A stretch of DNA of 64,000 nt. Source: Pseudomonas mangiferae. Its GTDB lineage: Bacteria; Pseudomonadota; Gammaproteobacteria; Pseudomonadales; Pseudomonadaceae. A program made the position numbers and the translations under genes. Below are positions 17,359 to 27,626 of this stretch, in pieces (position 1 is the stretch's first letter; each line of letters starts with the position of its first letter). The notes under the pieces are model-generated. The model did no database searches and had not been told where the DNA came from. It was given only the letters and a program-made list of their open reading frames with translations. The DNA lies in NCBI RefSeq assembly GCF_007109405.1, contig NZ_VJOY01000002.1, positions 62,001 through 126,000 of the forward strand, read 5' to 3'.

Positions 17359-17600
17359 GCCTGCTGGAGAGGGCGTCGAGCCACGGTAGGTCGGGCTCGT
17401 CTGCCTGGACGGTCGAGCCGTCTTCAATGGCGTGCACCGGGCGCAGGCCGTTCCTATACAGACCGGACTATGGTCAGGCGCGCTGCCGGCCCGCACGAGT
17501 GGAACTCAGCCGTTCATGAGCGCGAGCGAATAGTTAGCCCCTGCTTCGTGTAAGCCGGTGGTACGTGAGGCGCTCTTCGGTCACTTTCAGCGCGCCCATG

Positions 17601-17628
17601 AAAAAGCCCGGCATGAGCCGGGCTTTTT
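17601..17628 (-). terminator. Rho-independent terminator of glyA
   Basis: AAAAAGCCCGGC-atga-GCCGGGCTTTTT, a perfect 12-bp stem with A/T tails on both sides, 18 bases past the glyA stop. It can act on both strands and so may also stop transcripts coming from yjiA. The rest of 17359-17600 shows no gene. Confidence 0.92.
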
Positions 17629-17646
17629 CGTATCGCGGGCGACGCT

Positions 17647-18900
17647 TCAGCGGCCGTACACCGGCAGGCGCTTGCAGATGGCCTGGACCTGGTCGCGCAC
17701 CCGGGCCTCGATGCGCTCGTCGCCGAGGTTCTCGAGGATGTCGCAGATCCAGCCGGCCAGCTCGCGGCAGTCCGCCTCGCCGAAGCCACGGGTGGTCACG
17801 GCCGGGGTGCCGATGCGCAGGCCCGAGGTGACGAAAGGCGAACGCGGGTCGTTGGGCACGCTGTTCTTGTTGACGGTGATGTGGGCGCGGCCGAGGGCGG
17901 CGTCCGCGTCCTTGCCGGTGATGTCCTGCTTGATCAGGGACAGCAGGAACAGGTGGTTCTGGGTGCCGCCGGACACCACGTCGAAGCCGCGCTGGATGAA
18001 CACCTCGGCCATGGCCTGGGCGTTCGTCACCACCTGCTGCTGGTAGGTCTTGAAGTCCGGCTGCAGGGCTTCCTTGAAGCACACCGCCTTGGCGGCGATC
18101 ACGTGTTCCAGGGGGCCGCCCTGGGCACCGGGGAAGACCGCGGAGTTGAGCTTCTTCTCGATCTCCTCGTTCTTCTTCGCCAGGATCAGGCCGCCGCGGG
18201 GGCCGCGCAGGGTCTTGTGGGTTGTGGTGGTGACCACGTCGGCGTAGGGCACCGGGGTCGGGTAGACGCCAGCGGCCACCAGGCCGGCCACGTGGGCCAT
18301 GTCGACGAACAGGTAGGCACCCACCTTGTCGGCAATGGCGCGGAAGCGCGGGAAGTCCAGTTTCTGCGAGTAGGCAGAGAAACCGGCGACGATCATCTTC
18401 GGCTTGTGCTCGACGGCCAGGCGCTCCACTTCGTCGTAGTCGATCAGGCCGTTCTCGTCGATGCCGTACTGCACCGCGTTGTACAGCTTGCCGGAGGAGG
18501 ACACGCTGGCGCCGTGGGTCAGGTGGCCGCCGTGGGCCAGGCTCATGCCGAGGATGGTGTCACCGGCGTTCAGCAGCGCCAGGTAGACGGCGGCGTTGGC
18601 CTGGGAGCCGGCGTGGGGCTGGACGTTGGCGTAGTCGGCGCCGAACAGCTCCTTGGCGCGGTCAATGGCCAGTTGCTCCACCTTGTCGACGAACTCGCAG
18701 CCGCCGTAGTAGCGTTTGCCCGGGTAGCCTTCGGCGTACTTGTTGGTCAGCACCGAACCCTGGGCCTCCATCACCGCCGGGCTGGTGTAGTTCTCCGAGG
18801 CGATCAGTTCGATGTGATCTTCCTGGCGCTGGGCTTCTTGCTCCATCGCGGCATACAGGTCGGCATCGAAGCGGGCGAGGGTCGAATCACGGCTGAACAT
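17647..18900 (-). CDS. glyA: Serine hydroxymethyltransferase
   Basis: A 417-residue PLP enzyme that interconverts serine and glycine while loading tetrahydrofolate with a one-carbon unit. The lysine motif [14 protein letters not shown] is near residue 223-236, and HGGHLTHG plus [10 protein letters not shown] are typical. The ATG at 18900 gives the normal [11 protein letters not shown] start with AGGGGA upstream; the 23 codons before it are not family sequence. It is separated by about 115 bases from morA upstream on the same strand, and ends in a strong terminator. P. aeruginosa has several glyA copies; this one lies beside morA. Confidence 0.96.
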   Translation of the reverse strand: MFSRDSTLARFDADLYAAMEQEAQRQEDHIELIASENYTSPAVMEAQGSVLTNKYAEGYPGKRYYGGCEFVDKVEQLAIDRAKELFGADYANVQPHAGSQANAAVYLALLNAGDTILGMSLAHGGHLTHGASVSSSGKLYNAVQYGIDENGLIDYDEVERLAVEHKPKMIVAGFSAYSQKLDFPRFRAIADKVGAYLFVDMAHVAGLVAAGVYPTPVPYADVVTTTTHKTLRGPRGGLILAKKNEEIEKKLNSAVFPGAQGGPLEHVIAAKAVCFKEALQPDFKTYQQQVVTNAQAMAEVFIQRGFDVVSGGTQNHLFLLSLIKQDITGKDADAALGRAHITVNKNSVPNDPRSPFVTSGLRIGTPAVTTRGFGEADCRELAGWICDILENLGDERIEARVRDQVQAICKRLPVYGR

Positions 18901-19017
18901 GGCAATCCCCTGGGACGTTGCGGCTGAGAAGGGGCGCGATTCTACCCCATCCATTCCGGGCTGGCACATGAGCGCCGATCATGTGGGGAACGAGGCGGAT
19001 TCACGGGAAAAACCCGC

Positions 19018-22000
19018 TCAGTTGAGGACGAATAGCGCCGCGCCGCTGAACTGCGCCTCCAGCTGCCGGGCGGGCATCGGCCGGCCGAACAGGTAGCCCT
19101 GCACCTCGTCGCAGTCATGCTCGCGGAGGAAGTCCAGCTGCGCTTGGGTCTCCACGCCCTCGGCGATCACCGCCAGGTTGAGGCTGTGGGCCATGGCGAT
19201 GATGGCCCGGGCGATCTGCGCGTCCTGCTCGCCCTGGGGCAGGCCGTCGACGAAGCTGCGGTCGATCTTCAGCACGTCGATGGGGAACTGCTTGAGGTAG
19301 TTCAGCGACGAGTAGCCGGTGCCGAAGTCGTCCACCGCGATGCACAGCCCGAGCTGCTTGAGGCCGGCGAGGATCTGCAGGGTCTCGCCCACGTCGCGCA
19401 TCAGGATGCTCTCGGTCAGCTCCAGTTCCAGGCAGGCCGGCGGGATGCCGCTGCGCTCAAGGATCGCGGCGATCCGCGCGCCCAGCTGGCCGTCGGCGAA
19501 CTGCCGCGCCGAGAGGTTCACCGAGATCTTCGGCACCCGCACCTTGGCGGCGTGCCAGCTGGCGATCTGCCGGCAGGCCTCGGCGAGCACCCAGTCGCCC
19601 ACCTGGACCACCAGGCCCAGTTCCTCCAGCACCGGGATGAACTCGTTGGGCGGCACCAGCCCGCGGGTGGGGTGGCGCCAGCGCAGCAGCGCCTCCACGC
19701 CGGTCAGGCGCTTGCCGTTGCCACTGAACTGCGGCTGGTAGTACAGCACGAACTCATTGCCCTCCAGGGCATGGCGCAGGTCGCCCTCCAGCTCCAGGCG
19801 CTCCAGGGCGCGGGCGTTCATGTCGGCCTGGTAGAACTGGAAATTGTTCTTGCCGCGTTCCTTGGCGTGGTACATGGCGGTGTCGGCGTTTTTCATCAGC
19901 TGGCTCAGCTCGTGGCCGTCCTGGGGGCTCAGGGCGATGCCGATACTGGCGGTGACGAAGAACTCGCGGTTTTCCAGGATGAACGGCCGGGCCAGGCTGG
20001 CGAGGATTTCCTCGGCCACGTGGATCGCCCGGTTCAGCGCGCCCTCGCGGCTGCCCCGGGGCTGCAGCAACAGGGTGAACTCGTCGCCGCCCATGCGCGC
20101 CACGGTGTCGTCGTCGGCCACGCAGTCGGTCAGGCGCAGCGCCACGTCCTTGAGCATGCGGTCGCCGGCGGCATGACCCAGGGAGTCGTTGATCGGCTTG
20201 AAGCGGTCCAGGTCGAGGAACATCAGCACCACCCACTCCTGGTTGCGCTCGGCGTACTGCAGGGCGGTGTGCAGGCGGTCCTGGAATAGCGTGCGGTTGG
20301 GCAGGTGGGTGAGGGCATCGTAGTAGGCCAGGCGGTGGATGCGCTGCTCGCTGGCCTTGCGCTCGCTGATGTCGCTGAAGAAGCACACGTAGCTGACCAG
20401 GTCGCCCTCGTCGTCGTGCACCGCGGTGATGCCGACCCAGGACGGGTAGGTGTCGCCCTGGCGGCGCTTCAGCCAGATTTCCCCTTCCCAGCTGCCGCGC
20501 TGGTTGAGCTGGGTCATGATGTAGCCCAACTGGCTGGCCTGCTGGCGGTCGGCGGTGAGCATCCCCGGCTGCTGGTCCAGCACCTCGGCGCTGGTGTAGC
20601 CGGTGATGCGGGTGAAGGTCTCGTTGACCTGCACGATGTAGCCGGCCGGGTCGGTCACCAGGATCGCCGCGGTGGAGTGCTCGAACACCGTGGCCGCCAT
20701 GCGCAGGTCCTTCTCCGCGCGGCGCTGTTGGCTGATGTCGCGGCCGACGCCGAGGATGCCCTCGAAGCTGCCGTGCTCGTCCCACATCAGCATCACCCGC
20801 AGCTCCACCGGAATCTTGCGGCCGTCGGCCCGCAGGCAGTCGAACAGGAACAGCTGCGCCCCCAGGCTGCGGCGCAGCTCCGCCAGCCGCTGCGGGTCGC
20901 CCAGGGCGTTGCGCACCCGCTCCAGCAGCACGAACAGGCCGTTGAGCTGGCGCGGGTTGGCGGCGGTGCCGATGAAGTTGTTGGCGATGATCCAGTCGCT
21001 GCTGTAGCCCAGCACCGGTTGCACCGAGGGGCTGACGTAGTTCAGCTGCAGCTGGCGGTCGGAGGTGAAGATCACGTCGCTGATGCTTTCCGCCAGCAGG
21101 CGGTAGCGGCGCTCGCTTTCCCGCAGGGACTCGCTGGCCTCGATCTGGTCGGTGACGTCCTTGGCCACGCCGATCAGCCGGTTGACCCGGCCCTGGGCAT
21201 CGCGGCTCAGGGCCTGCTCGCGGATGTCGAACCAGTGCCAGCTGCCGTCCCGGTGGCGCCAGCGCAGCTGGCACTGCAACAGGTGCCCATCCCCTACCAC
21301 GTGCTGCAGGTTGCGCATCCGCTCGTAGAGCTCGACGTCGTCCGGGTGCAGGATCTTTTCCCACATCCGCTCGCCCAGGGCCTGCAGGTCGGCCTTGCTG
21401 TAGCCCAGGTCCGGGCCCAGGCGGTTGTTGCTGAACAGCAACCGGCGGTTGCTCACGTCATGCACGTAGAGGGTGTCGGGGATCGCCCGGGCCACGTCCG
21501 ACCAGAAGCGCTCCCGCTCGATCAGCGACAGCTCCACGTGCTTGCGCGCGGTGATGTCGCTCAGGCTCAGGGTCACCGCGTTGAGGTCCTTGGCCTGGGC
21601 CGGCAGGCGCAGCACCAGCCACAGGTGGCGCTCCTCGCCCTTGGCGGTGAGCAGGCGGGTTTCCACTTCCACGGTACGCGGGCCTTCCAGCAGCGCGACG
21701 ATGAGCTGGAAGCGCACGCCGCCGATGCGCAACGGCCGGTGGTCGATGAGGCAGCGCCAGGCTTCGCCGGGGTTCTCCACGTCCAGCAGGCGCAGGGCCA
21801 CCTGGTTGGCCTCGGTGAGGCGTAGGCGCTGCAGCAGCTCGGGATGCCGCGACGGGTTCGCCTTCAGCCAGGCCACGAGCTCCTCGGCGTTGCCCACCCC
21901 GATCGCCTTCAGGTGACTGCGCAGGGCGGTGAGGTCCAGCACGCAGAGGGCCACGCCGCTGCCTTCGAAGATGTCCTGGTAGCGCCGGCGGGTCTCGCTC

Positions 22001-23235
22001 AGGACCTGGATCGCCTGTTGCTCTTCGGTCACGTCCCGCAGCACCCAGGCGAAGCCTTGGGTGTCCTGGCCCTCCAGGGGGTGGCGGGTCACGGCGAACA
22101 GCCGCCGCTGGCCTTCGTCCAGCAATTGCACCAGGTCCGGGCCATCGCCGGTGTCGGCGAGGAACAGGCGCTCGGGGGGCAGCTCCGGCAGCAGCTCCAG
22201 CAGGTTATGGCGCGAGGCCGCACCGTGGTCGATGCCGAACAGGGCCTCCGCCTGGGGGTTGAGGTAGATCAGTCGGCCGTCCGGTCCGCTGACCAGCACC
22301 CGCTCGTCGATCGCCGCCAGGGCACTGCCGGCCTGATGCAGGGAGCGTCGGGACGCCGCGTTGAGGGCGCGCAGGCCCCGCTGCTCCCGCAGCAGCCCGA
22401 ACAGCGCCAGCAGGGTGAGCAGGGCGCAGGCGACGATCAGCACCAGCTTGGTCAGCAACCGGGGCAGCACCTCGGCGCGCATCCGCGCGTTGTCGAACGG
22501 TGCCCACAGGCGCCAGCTGCTGCCGGACAGCAGCTGCGAATAGCCGTCCTCGTCCACCGTCATCGTGCGGTCTTCGGCGGGGGGCGACTGGGCGATGACC
22601 TGCCCGCTGGCCAGGTCCTCCAGCACCCAGCGGTCGACGCTCCCGGGGCCTTCGCGCAGCCAGGCGAGCAGCGCCTGCGGGTCCAGCCGCAGCACCCAGT
22701 AGCCGGCCGAGCCGGCGGCGTCGTTGCGCAACAGCAGGTGGAATTCGCCGCTGCGGGGGGCGAACGCGAAGCGGTAGGCCGCGGAGGTCTCGCCCAGGGC
22801 CAGGGCGGTGAGGGCCGGCCAGTCCATGGCGTGGCCGGCGGTGTCCTCGCGCACGGTGCCGACGGCATCCAGCCAGGCCAGGCTGCGCAGGCCCGGCAGC
22901 ACGGCGTGCAGGCTCTCCACCAGCGCGTCGCGGCCTGCCGGCGACAGCGGCGGGTGGTCGTTCTGGCGCAGCAGGGCAAGGCCGGCGCGGGCCTTGAGGT
23001 CCATGCCCAGTTCCAGGCGCGTCGCCAGGGCGCGTACCGACTCGATGGCGTGCTGACGGTAGCTGTCCCGGGCTTGCCGGTACTCGTCCCGCACCTGCCA
23101 CACCAGGAGGCCGAGCATGACCAGCACCAGCGCCACCAGGGCCACCCGCATGCCGCCGCTCAGAGAGCCGCGCAACGGCACGCCCGCGGCATCCCTGGGG
23201 GCGCGAGGGCGGAGGCTGGAGGCGGCTCTGGGCAC
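19018..23235 (-). CDS. morA: MorA-like sensor diguanylate cyclase/phosphodiesterase
   Basis: A 1405-residue inner-membrane protein. Two membrane helices (about 29-46 and 258-280) enclose a periplasmic sensor domain. Then come four or five PAS domains (near 305, 420, 580, 713 and 847), a GGDEF domain with the motif at residues 1049-1053, and an EAL domain with EALLRW at 1181. Both catalytic motifs are intact, as are DDFGTGYS, KIDRSF and AEGVET, so both synthesis and breakdown of c-di-GMP are possible. The RxxD inhibitory site five residues before GGDEF is missing (ADDD there). Domain order and place next to glyA match MorA, a regulator of motility and biofilm. The start is a GTG with AAGGAA upstream. 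Confidence 0.93.
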   Translation of the reverse strand: MPRAASSLRPRAPRDAAGVPLRGSLSGGMRVALVALVLVMLGLLVWQVRDEYRQARDSYRQHAIESVRALATRLELGMDLKARAGLALLRQNDHPPLSPAGRDALVESLHAVLPGLRSLAWLDAVGTVREDTAGHAMDWPALTALALGETSAAYRFAFAPRSGEFHLLLRNDAAGSAGYWVLRLDPQALLAWLREGPGSVDRWVLEDLASGQVIAQSPPAEDRTMTVDEDGYSQLLSGSSWRLWAPFDNARMRAEVLPRLLTKLVLIVACALLTLLALFGLLREQRGLRALNAASRRSLHQAGSALAAIDERVLVSGPDGRLIYLNPQAEALFGIDHGAASRHNLLELLPELPPERLFLADTGDGPDLVQLLDEGQRRLFAVTRHPLEGQDTQGFAWVLRDVTEEQQAIQVLSETRRRYQDIFEGSGVALCVLDLTALRSHLKAIGVGNAEELVAWLKANPSRHPELLQRLRLTEANQVALRLLDVENPGEAWRCLIDHRPLRIGGVRFQLIVALLEGPRTVEVETRLLTAKGEERHLWLVLRLPAQAKDLNAVTLSLSDITARKHVELSLIERERFWSDVARAIPDTLYVHDVSNRRLLFSNNRLGPDLGYSKADLQALGERMWEKILHPDDVELYERMRNLQHVVGDGHLLQCQLRWRHRDGSWHWFDIREQALSRDAQGRVNRLIGVAKDVTDQIEASESLRESERRYRLLAESISDVIFTSDRQLQLNYVSPSVQPVLGYSSDWIIANNFIGTAANPRQLNGLFVLLERVRNALGDPQRLAELRRSLGAQLFLFDCLRADGRKIPVELRVMLMWDEHGSFEGILGVGRDISQQRRAEKDLRMAATVFEHSTAAILVTDPAGYIVQVNETFTRITGYTSAEVLDQQPGMLTADRQQASQLGYIMTQLNQRGSWEGEIWLKRRQGDTYPSWVGITAVHDDEGDLVSYVCFFSDISERKASEQRIHRLAYYDALTHLPNRTLFQDRLHTALQYAERNQEWVVLMFLDLDRFKPINDSLGHAAGDRMLKDVALRLTDCVADDDTVARMGGDEFTLLLQPRGSREGALNRAIHVAEEILASLARPFILENREFFVTASIGIALSPQDGHELSQLMKNADTAMYHAKERGKNNFQFYQADMNARALERLELEGDLRHALEGNEFVLYYQPQFSGNGKRLTGVEALLRWRHPTRGLVPPNEFIPVLEELGLVVQVGDWVLAEACRQIASWHAAKVRVPKISVNLSARQFADGQLGARIAAILERSGIPPACLELELTESILMRDVGETLQILAGLKQLGLCIAVDDFGTGYSSLNYLKQFPIDVLKIDRSFVDGLPQGEQDAQIARAIIAMAHSLNLAVIAEGVETQAQLDFLREHDCDEVQGYLFGRPMPARQLEAQFSGAALFVLN

Positions 23236-23509
23236 GTGCGTTTCCTTCGATGACCGATGCGAAGGCAGGGCGATGTCCTGACTTTAGACTGCTGACGCGG
23301 GGGGCGGGTAGCATGCCCGGAGTCCGGGCAAAGTGCCAGTATCGGTGATCGGGCGGTTTGCCCTGCCAGGAGCATTCCGGTAGCTTTGCCCGACGCGCGT
23401 GCCCGCGAGGCGCTATGCTCCGGGGCCGCCGCCCGTGGCGAGGCGCCTCCCGGATGCCAGCCGCCGCGGCCGCCCCTTCTGTCCGAAGACAAGGTAAAAC
23501 AAGGTCATC

Positions 23510-25174
23510 ATGGCTCAGTACGTCTACACCATGCATCGGGTCAGCAAAGTCGTGCCCCCGAAGCGTGAAATCCTCAAGGACATCTCCCTGTCGTTCTTCC
23601 CCGGCGCCAAGATCGGCGTGCTCGGCCTGAACGGTGCGGGCAAATCCACCCTGCTGCGGATCATGGCCGGGGTGGACACCGAGATCGACGGCGAAGCCCG
23701 GCCGATGCCCGGCATCAACGTCGGCTACCTGCCCCAGGAACCGAAGCTCGACCCGCAGCAGAGCGTGCGCGAGGCGGTGGAGGAGGCGGTCGGCGTGATC
23801 AAGCAGGCCCAGGCTCGCCTGGACGAGGTCTATGCCGCCTACGCCGAGCCGGAGGCCGACTTCGATGCCCTGGCTGCCGAGCAGGCCAAGCTGGAAGCCA
23901 TCCTCCAGGCCGCCGACGGCCACAACCTGGAGCGCCAGCTGGAAGTCGCCGCCGACGCCCTGCGTCTGCCGCCGTGGGACGCCAAGATCGAACACCTCTC
24001 CGGGGGCGAGAAGCGCCGCGTGGCGCTTTGCCGGCTGCTGCTGTCGGCACCGGACATGCTGCTGCTGGACGAACCCACCAACCACCTGGACGCCGACTCG
24101 GTGGCCTGGCTGGAGCACTTCCTCCACGACTTCCCCGGCACCGTGGTGGCCATCACCCACGACCGTTACTTCCTCGACAACGTCGCCGGCTGGATCCTCG
24201 AACTGGACCGCGGCCACGGCATCCCCTTCGAGGGCAATTACTCCGGCTGGCTGGAATCCAAGGCCGCCCGCCTGGCCCAGGAAGCCAAGCAGGAATCCTC
24301 CCACCAGAAGGCCATGAAGGCCGAGCTGGACTGGGTGCGCCAGGGCGCCAAGGGCCGCCAGGCCAAGTCCAAGGCCCGCCTGCAGCGCTTCGAGGAAATG
24401 CAGTCCCAGGAATTCCAGAAGCGCAGCGAGACCAACGAGATCTACATCCCCGCCGGCCCGCGCCTGGGGGACAAGGTCATCGAGTTCCACAACGTCAGCA
24501 AGGGCTACGGCGACCGCGTGCTGATCGACAACCTGTCGTTCAGCGTGCCCAAGGGCGCCATCGTCGGCGTGATCGGCGGCAACGGCGCCGGCAAGTCCAC
24601 CCTGTTCCGCATGATCATGGGTAAGGAACAGCCGGACGCGGGCACCATCGAGGTGGGCGACACCGTGCAGCTGGCCAGCGTCGACCAGAGCCGCGACAGC
24701 CTGGACGGCGGCAAGACCGTCTGGGAACAGGTCTCCGACGGCCTCGACATGATCCGCATCGGCAACTACGAGGTGCCGTCCCGCGGCTACGTCGGGCGCT
24801 TCAACTTCAAGGGCGCCGACCAGCAGAAGTTCGTCAAGGACCTCTCCGGCGGCGAACGCGGGCGCCTGCACCTGGCCCTGACCCTGAAGCAGGGCGGCAA
24901 CGTGCTGCTGCTGGACGAACCGTCCAACGACCTCGATGTAGAGACCCTGCGTGCGCTGGAAGAGGCGCTGCTGGACTTCCCCGGCGCCGCCATCGTGATT
25001 TCTCACGATCGCTGGTTCCTGGACCGCATCGCCACCCACATCCTCGCCTACGAGCACGATTCCCAGGTGGTGTTCTTCGAGGGCAACTACACCGAGTACG
25101 AGGCGGATCGCAAGAAACGCCTGGGCGATGCCGCCGCCCAGCCGCACCGGGTGCGCTACAAGAAGCTGGCCTAA
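23510..25174 (+). CDS. ettA: Energy-dependent translational throttle protein (ABC-F)
   Basis: A 554-residue soluble protein with two ABC ATPase domains and no membrane part. Walker A motifs are GLNGAGKST (near residue 39) and GGNGAGKST (near 354), signatures LSGGEKRRV (near 163) and LSGGERGRL (near 446), with the P-site-tRNA interaction linker (WVRQGAKGRQAKSKARLQ) near residue 275. EttA binds the ribosomal E site and gates the first peptide bond according to ATP/ADP. AAGG precedes the ATG. It is a single-gene unit with its own terminator. Confidence 0.96.
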   Translation: MAQYVYTMHRVSKVVPPKREILKDISLSFFPGAKIGVLGLNGAGKSTLLRIMAGVDTEIDGEARPMPGINVGYLPQEPKLDPQQSVREAVEEAVGVIKQAQARLDEVYAAYAEPEADFDALAAEQAKLEAILQAADGHNLERQLEVAADALRLPPWDAKIEHLSGGEKRRVALCRLLLSAPDMLLLDEPTNHLDADSVAWLEHFLHDFPGTVVAITHDRYFLDNVAGWILELDRGHGIPFEGNYSGWLESKAARLAQEAKQESSHQKAMKAELDWVRQGAKGRQAKSKARLQRFEEMQSQEFQKRSETNEIYIPAGPRLGDKVIEFHNVSKGYGDRVLIDNLSFSVPKGAIVGVIGGNGAGKSTLFRMIMGKEQPDAGTIEVGDTVQLASVDQSRDSLDGGKTVWEQVSDGLDMIRIGNYEVPSRGYVGRFNFKGADQQKFVKDLSGGERGRLHLALTLKQGGNVLLLDEPSNDLDVETLRALEEALLDFPGAAIVISHDRWFLDRIATHILAYEHDSQVVFFEGNYTEYEADRKKRLGDAAAQPHRVRYKKLA

Positions 25175-25188
25175 CCGCCGGCGCGCGG

Positions 25189-25212
25189 AACGGGGCCTTC
25201 GGGCCCCGTTTT
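25189..25212 (+). terminator. Rho-independent terminator of ettA
   Basis: AACGGGGCC-TTCG-GGCCCCGTT, a perfect 9-bp stem with a UUCG-type tetraloop, followed by TTCGTTTC, 14 bases past the stop. I see nothing further in 25213-25394. Confidence 0.9.
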
Positions 25213-25394
25213 CGTTTCAGGGGGCGGCGAGCGATGGGCGAGTCCGCGGCAGTGTCTCACCACCCCGCCCGATCCTCCTACGGGCGCACAGGGATGGCGC
25301 CATTTAAGAGGTCGTTCCGTTCGCTGTGCGAAGGCTGGGGAGGGGCCAGCCATCCGGCTCCGCCTGGCGGCACGGTGGTTCGGCGTATCGCCGA

Positions 25395-25946
25395 TCAGGA
25401 CTTGCCTGGGAGTGGCGGGGCGGGCAGGGCCTCGATGCGCTTCGCCAAGTCGTCCACGATGCGCGCCAGGGGCTGTTGGATGTCGACCCGCCAGGCGTCT
25501 TCCGCGGTGGGCGGCTCCAGGGTCGCCAGCTGGCTTTCCAGCAGCCGCGGGTCGAAGAAGTGCCCGCTGCGCCGGGTCAGGCGGTCCGCCAGGACTTCGG
25601 GCGGACCGTCGAGGAATACCGTCAGCAGGGACGGATCGTCGCCGCTCAGTGCCTGGCGGTAGGCGCGCTTGAGGGCCGAGCAGGCGAAGACGTGGCGACC
25701 GCCCCCTGCCTGGCGCGTCTCGATGGCGGCGCGCATGGCCTGCAGCCAGGGCCTGCGGTCGTCATCGGTGAGGGCGACGCCGCTGGCCATCTTGGCCTTG
25801 TTGGCCGCGCTGTGGAATTCGTCGGCATCGGAGAAGCCCCAGCCCAAACGGGCCGCCAGCCGGGCGCCGACGCTGGTCTTGCCGCTGCCGGACACCCCCA
25901 TCACCAGCACGATCCAGCCGGGGCGCAGGGTTTCGGACGAGCTCAT
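25395..25946 (-). CDS. gntK: Gluconokinase
   Basis: A 183-residue P-loop kinase with GVSGSGKT near residue 17, DADEFHS near residue 40, and FACSALKRAYR near residue 86, all typical of GntK, which makes 6-phosphogluconate from gluconate and ATP. The ATG at 25946 has AGGAGG eight bases upstream; the longer frame before it is not family-like. In many pseudomonads gntK sits with gntP and gntR, but neither is next to it here, so it appears as a lone gene. Confidence 0.93.
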   Translation of the reverse strand: MSSSETLRPGWIVLVMGVSGSGKTSVGARLAARLGWGFSDADEFHSAANKAKMASGVALTDDDRRPWLQAMRAAIETRQAGGGRHVFACSALKRAYRQALSGDDPSLLTVFLDGPPEVLADRLTRRSGHFFDPRLLESQLATLEPPTAEDAWRVDIQQPLARIVDDLAKRIEALPAPPLPGKS

Positions 25947-26126
25947 GGCATTCCTCCTGGGACGGTCTCCGGCCGATAGTGGCGACCCTTGGATGCCCGG
26001 GTCAACCGGCGTGGCCTGGCGGACGGAGCGTGGGCCGCGCGGCTTGATCAACGCGGCGCGGCCGACTCCCTGGCGTTACCTGGGGGCGGTTGCGCTTTAA
26101 AGGACTGGCCGGATGCGCTGGCAGGC

Positions 26127-27347
26127 TCAGCCTTTCACGCAGACCACCTGGCGCAGCGTATGCACCACTTCCACCAGGTCGCGCTGGGCGGCCATCACCC
26201 GGTCGATGTCCTTGTAGGCCATGGGGATCTCATCGATCACCGCGGCATCCTTGCGGCATTCCACGTGGGCGGTGGCGCGGATCTGGTCCTCGACGCTGAA
26301 CTGCCTCTTCGCCTGGGTGCGGCTCATGGTGCGCCCGGCGCCGTGGCTGCAGGAACAGAACGCGTCGGGGTTGCCGAGGCCGCGGACGATGAAGCTCCGG
26401 GTCCCCATGGAGCCGGGGATGATGCCCAGTTCGCCTTTCTGCGCGGAGACCGCGCCCTTGCGGGTCACCAGCACCTCGCGGCCGAAGTGGCGCTCCTTCT
26501 GCACGTAGTTGTGGTGGCAGTTGACCGCTTCCAGGTTCGCTTCGAAGGGCTTGGCGATCACCCGGCGCGCCGCGTCGAGGGTCGCCTGCATCATCAGGGC
26601 GCGGTTCTGCCGGGCGAAGTCCTGGGCCCAGCCCACGGCCTCCACATAGTCGTCGAAGTGCCGGCTGCCTTCCTCGAAATAGGCCAGGTCGCGGTCCGGC
26701 AGGTTGGCCAGGTGCTGGCGCATGTCCGCCTGGGCCAGCTCGATGAACAGGTTGCCGATGGCGTTGCCGACCCCGCGCGAGCCGCTGTGGAGCATGAACC
26801 AGATCCGGTCCGCCTCGTCCAGGCAGACCTCGACGAAGTGGTTGCCGGTGCCCAGGGTGCCCAGGTGCTGGCGATTGTTGGTCTTGGCCAGCCTCGGGTA
26901 CTTGTCGGTGATGGCCTTGAAGCGGCCGCTGAGGGCCTTCCAGGCCTGGTCGGTGGCAGCGGGTACGTGGTTCCAGGCGCCCCGGTCGCGGCCGCCGAAG
27001 GTCTTGCCGTGGGGCACCGCCTGCTCGATGGCGCTGCGCAGGCTGTGCAGGTTGTCCGGCAGGTCCGCCGCGGTCAACGAGGTGCGCGCGGCGATCATCC
27101 CGCAGCCGATGTCGACGCCCACCGCCGCGGGAATCACTGCGCCGACCGTGGGGATCACGCTGCCGATGGTGGAGCCCTTGCCCAGGTGCACGTCGGGCAT
27201 CACCGCCAGGTGCTTGAAAATGAACGGCATCCTCGCGGTGTTCATCAGTTGGCGCCGGGCATCCTCTTCCACCGGCACGCCGCGGGTCCAGAGCTTGATG
27301 GGCTTGCCACCCTCGACCTCCAGGACTTGGTGAGGGGTAGCGGTCAT
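26127..27347 (-). CDS. rtcB: RNA-splicing ligase RtcB
   Basis: A 406-residue RtcB ligase, which joins 2',3'-cyclic phosphate or 3'-phosphate RNA ends to 5'-OH ends using GTP and manganese. Metal-binding VDIGCGM lies near residue 78-84, GTGNHFVEV near 168, and the guanylated His in [10 protein letters not shown] near residue 340. The ATG at 27347 has GAGGAG upstream. In many bacteria rtcB is in an operon with rtcA and controlled by the sigma-54 regulator RtcR; neither gene is adjacent here and I found no clear -24/-12 promoter in the 280 bases upstream. Confidence 0.94.
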   Translation of the reverse strand: MTATPHQVLEVEGGKPIKLWTRGVPVEEDARRQLMNTARMPFIFKHLAVMPDVHLGKGSTIGSVIPTVGAVIPAAVGVDIGCGMIAARTSLTAADLPDNLHSLRSAIEQAVPHGKTFGGRDRGAWNHVPAATDQAWKALSGRFKAITDKYPRLAKTNNRQHLGTLGTGNHFVEVCLDEADRIWFMLHSGSRGVGNAIGNLFIELAQADMRQHLANLPDRDLAYFEEGSRHFDDYVEAVGWAQDFARQNRALMMQATLDAARRVIAKPFEANLEAVNCHHNYVQKERHFGREVLVTRKGAVSAQKGELGIIPGSMGTRSFIVRGLGNPDAFCSCSHGAGRTMSRTQAKRQFSVEDQIRATAHVECRKDAAVIDEIPMAYKDIDRVMAAQRDLVEVVHTLRQVVCVKG

Positions 27348-27626
27348 AAGGGGCTCCTCGATGAAATGACGGTGGGCGGACGGCACGGCAAGTGGCGCGA
27401 CATCCGGGATAGGGCGCGTCGATCCATGCCAAGGCGCGATGACCACGGTGGCGGGGTGATATCTGCCCGGCGGGCGAGTTGGACCGGTTACCGGAGCCGT
27501 CGGCTCGCACGAGCGGGCCAACAGGCCGACGAAGACCTTGCGCCTGGCGTCGTGGCGGTCGCCGTGCCATGCACCGGACCGCCAGGCCCCAGCGCCCCCG
27601 GTGCGCCGTTTAGCGCCGGCCCCGGC

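Noticed and set aside
17359-17600. A small gene between yjiA and glyA
   Set aside because: The open frames here have no ribosome site and no recognisable sequence; the region ends in the glyA terminator.
25213-25394. A small gene between ettA and gntK
   Set aside because: The frames are short and overlap in all directions, with no ribosome site or conserved motif.
27348-27626. Sigma-54 promoter for rtcB
   Set aside because: No GGCAC-N5-TTGC pair was found on the minus strand.
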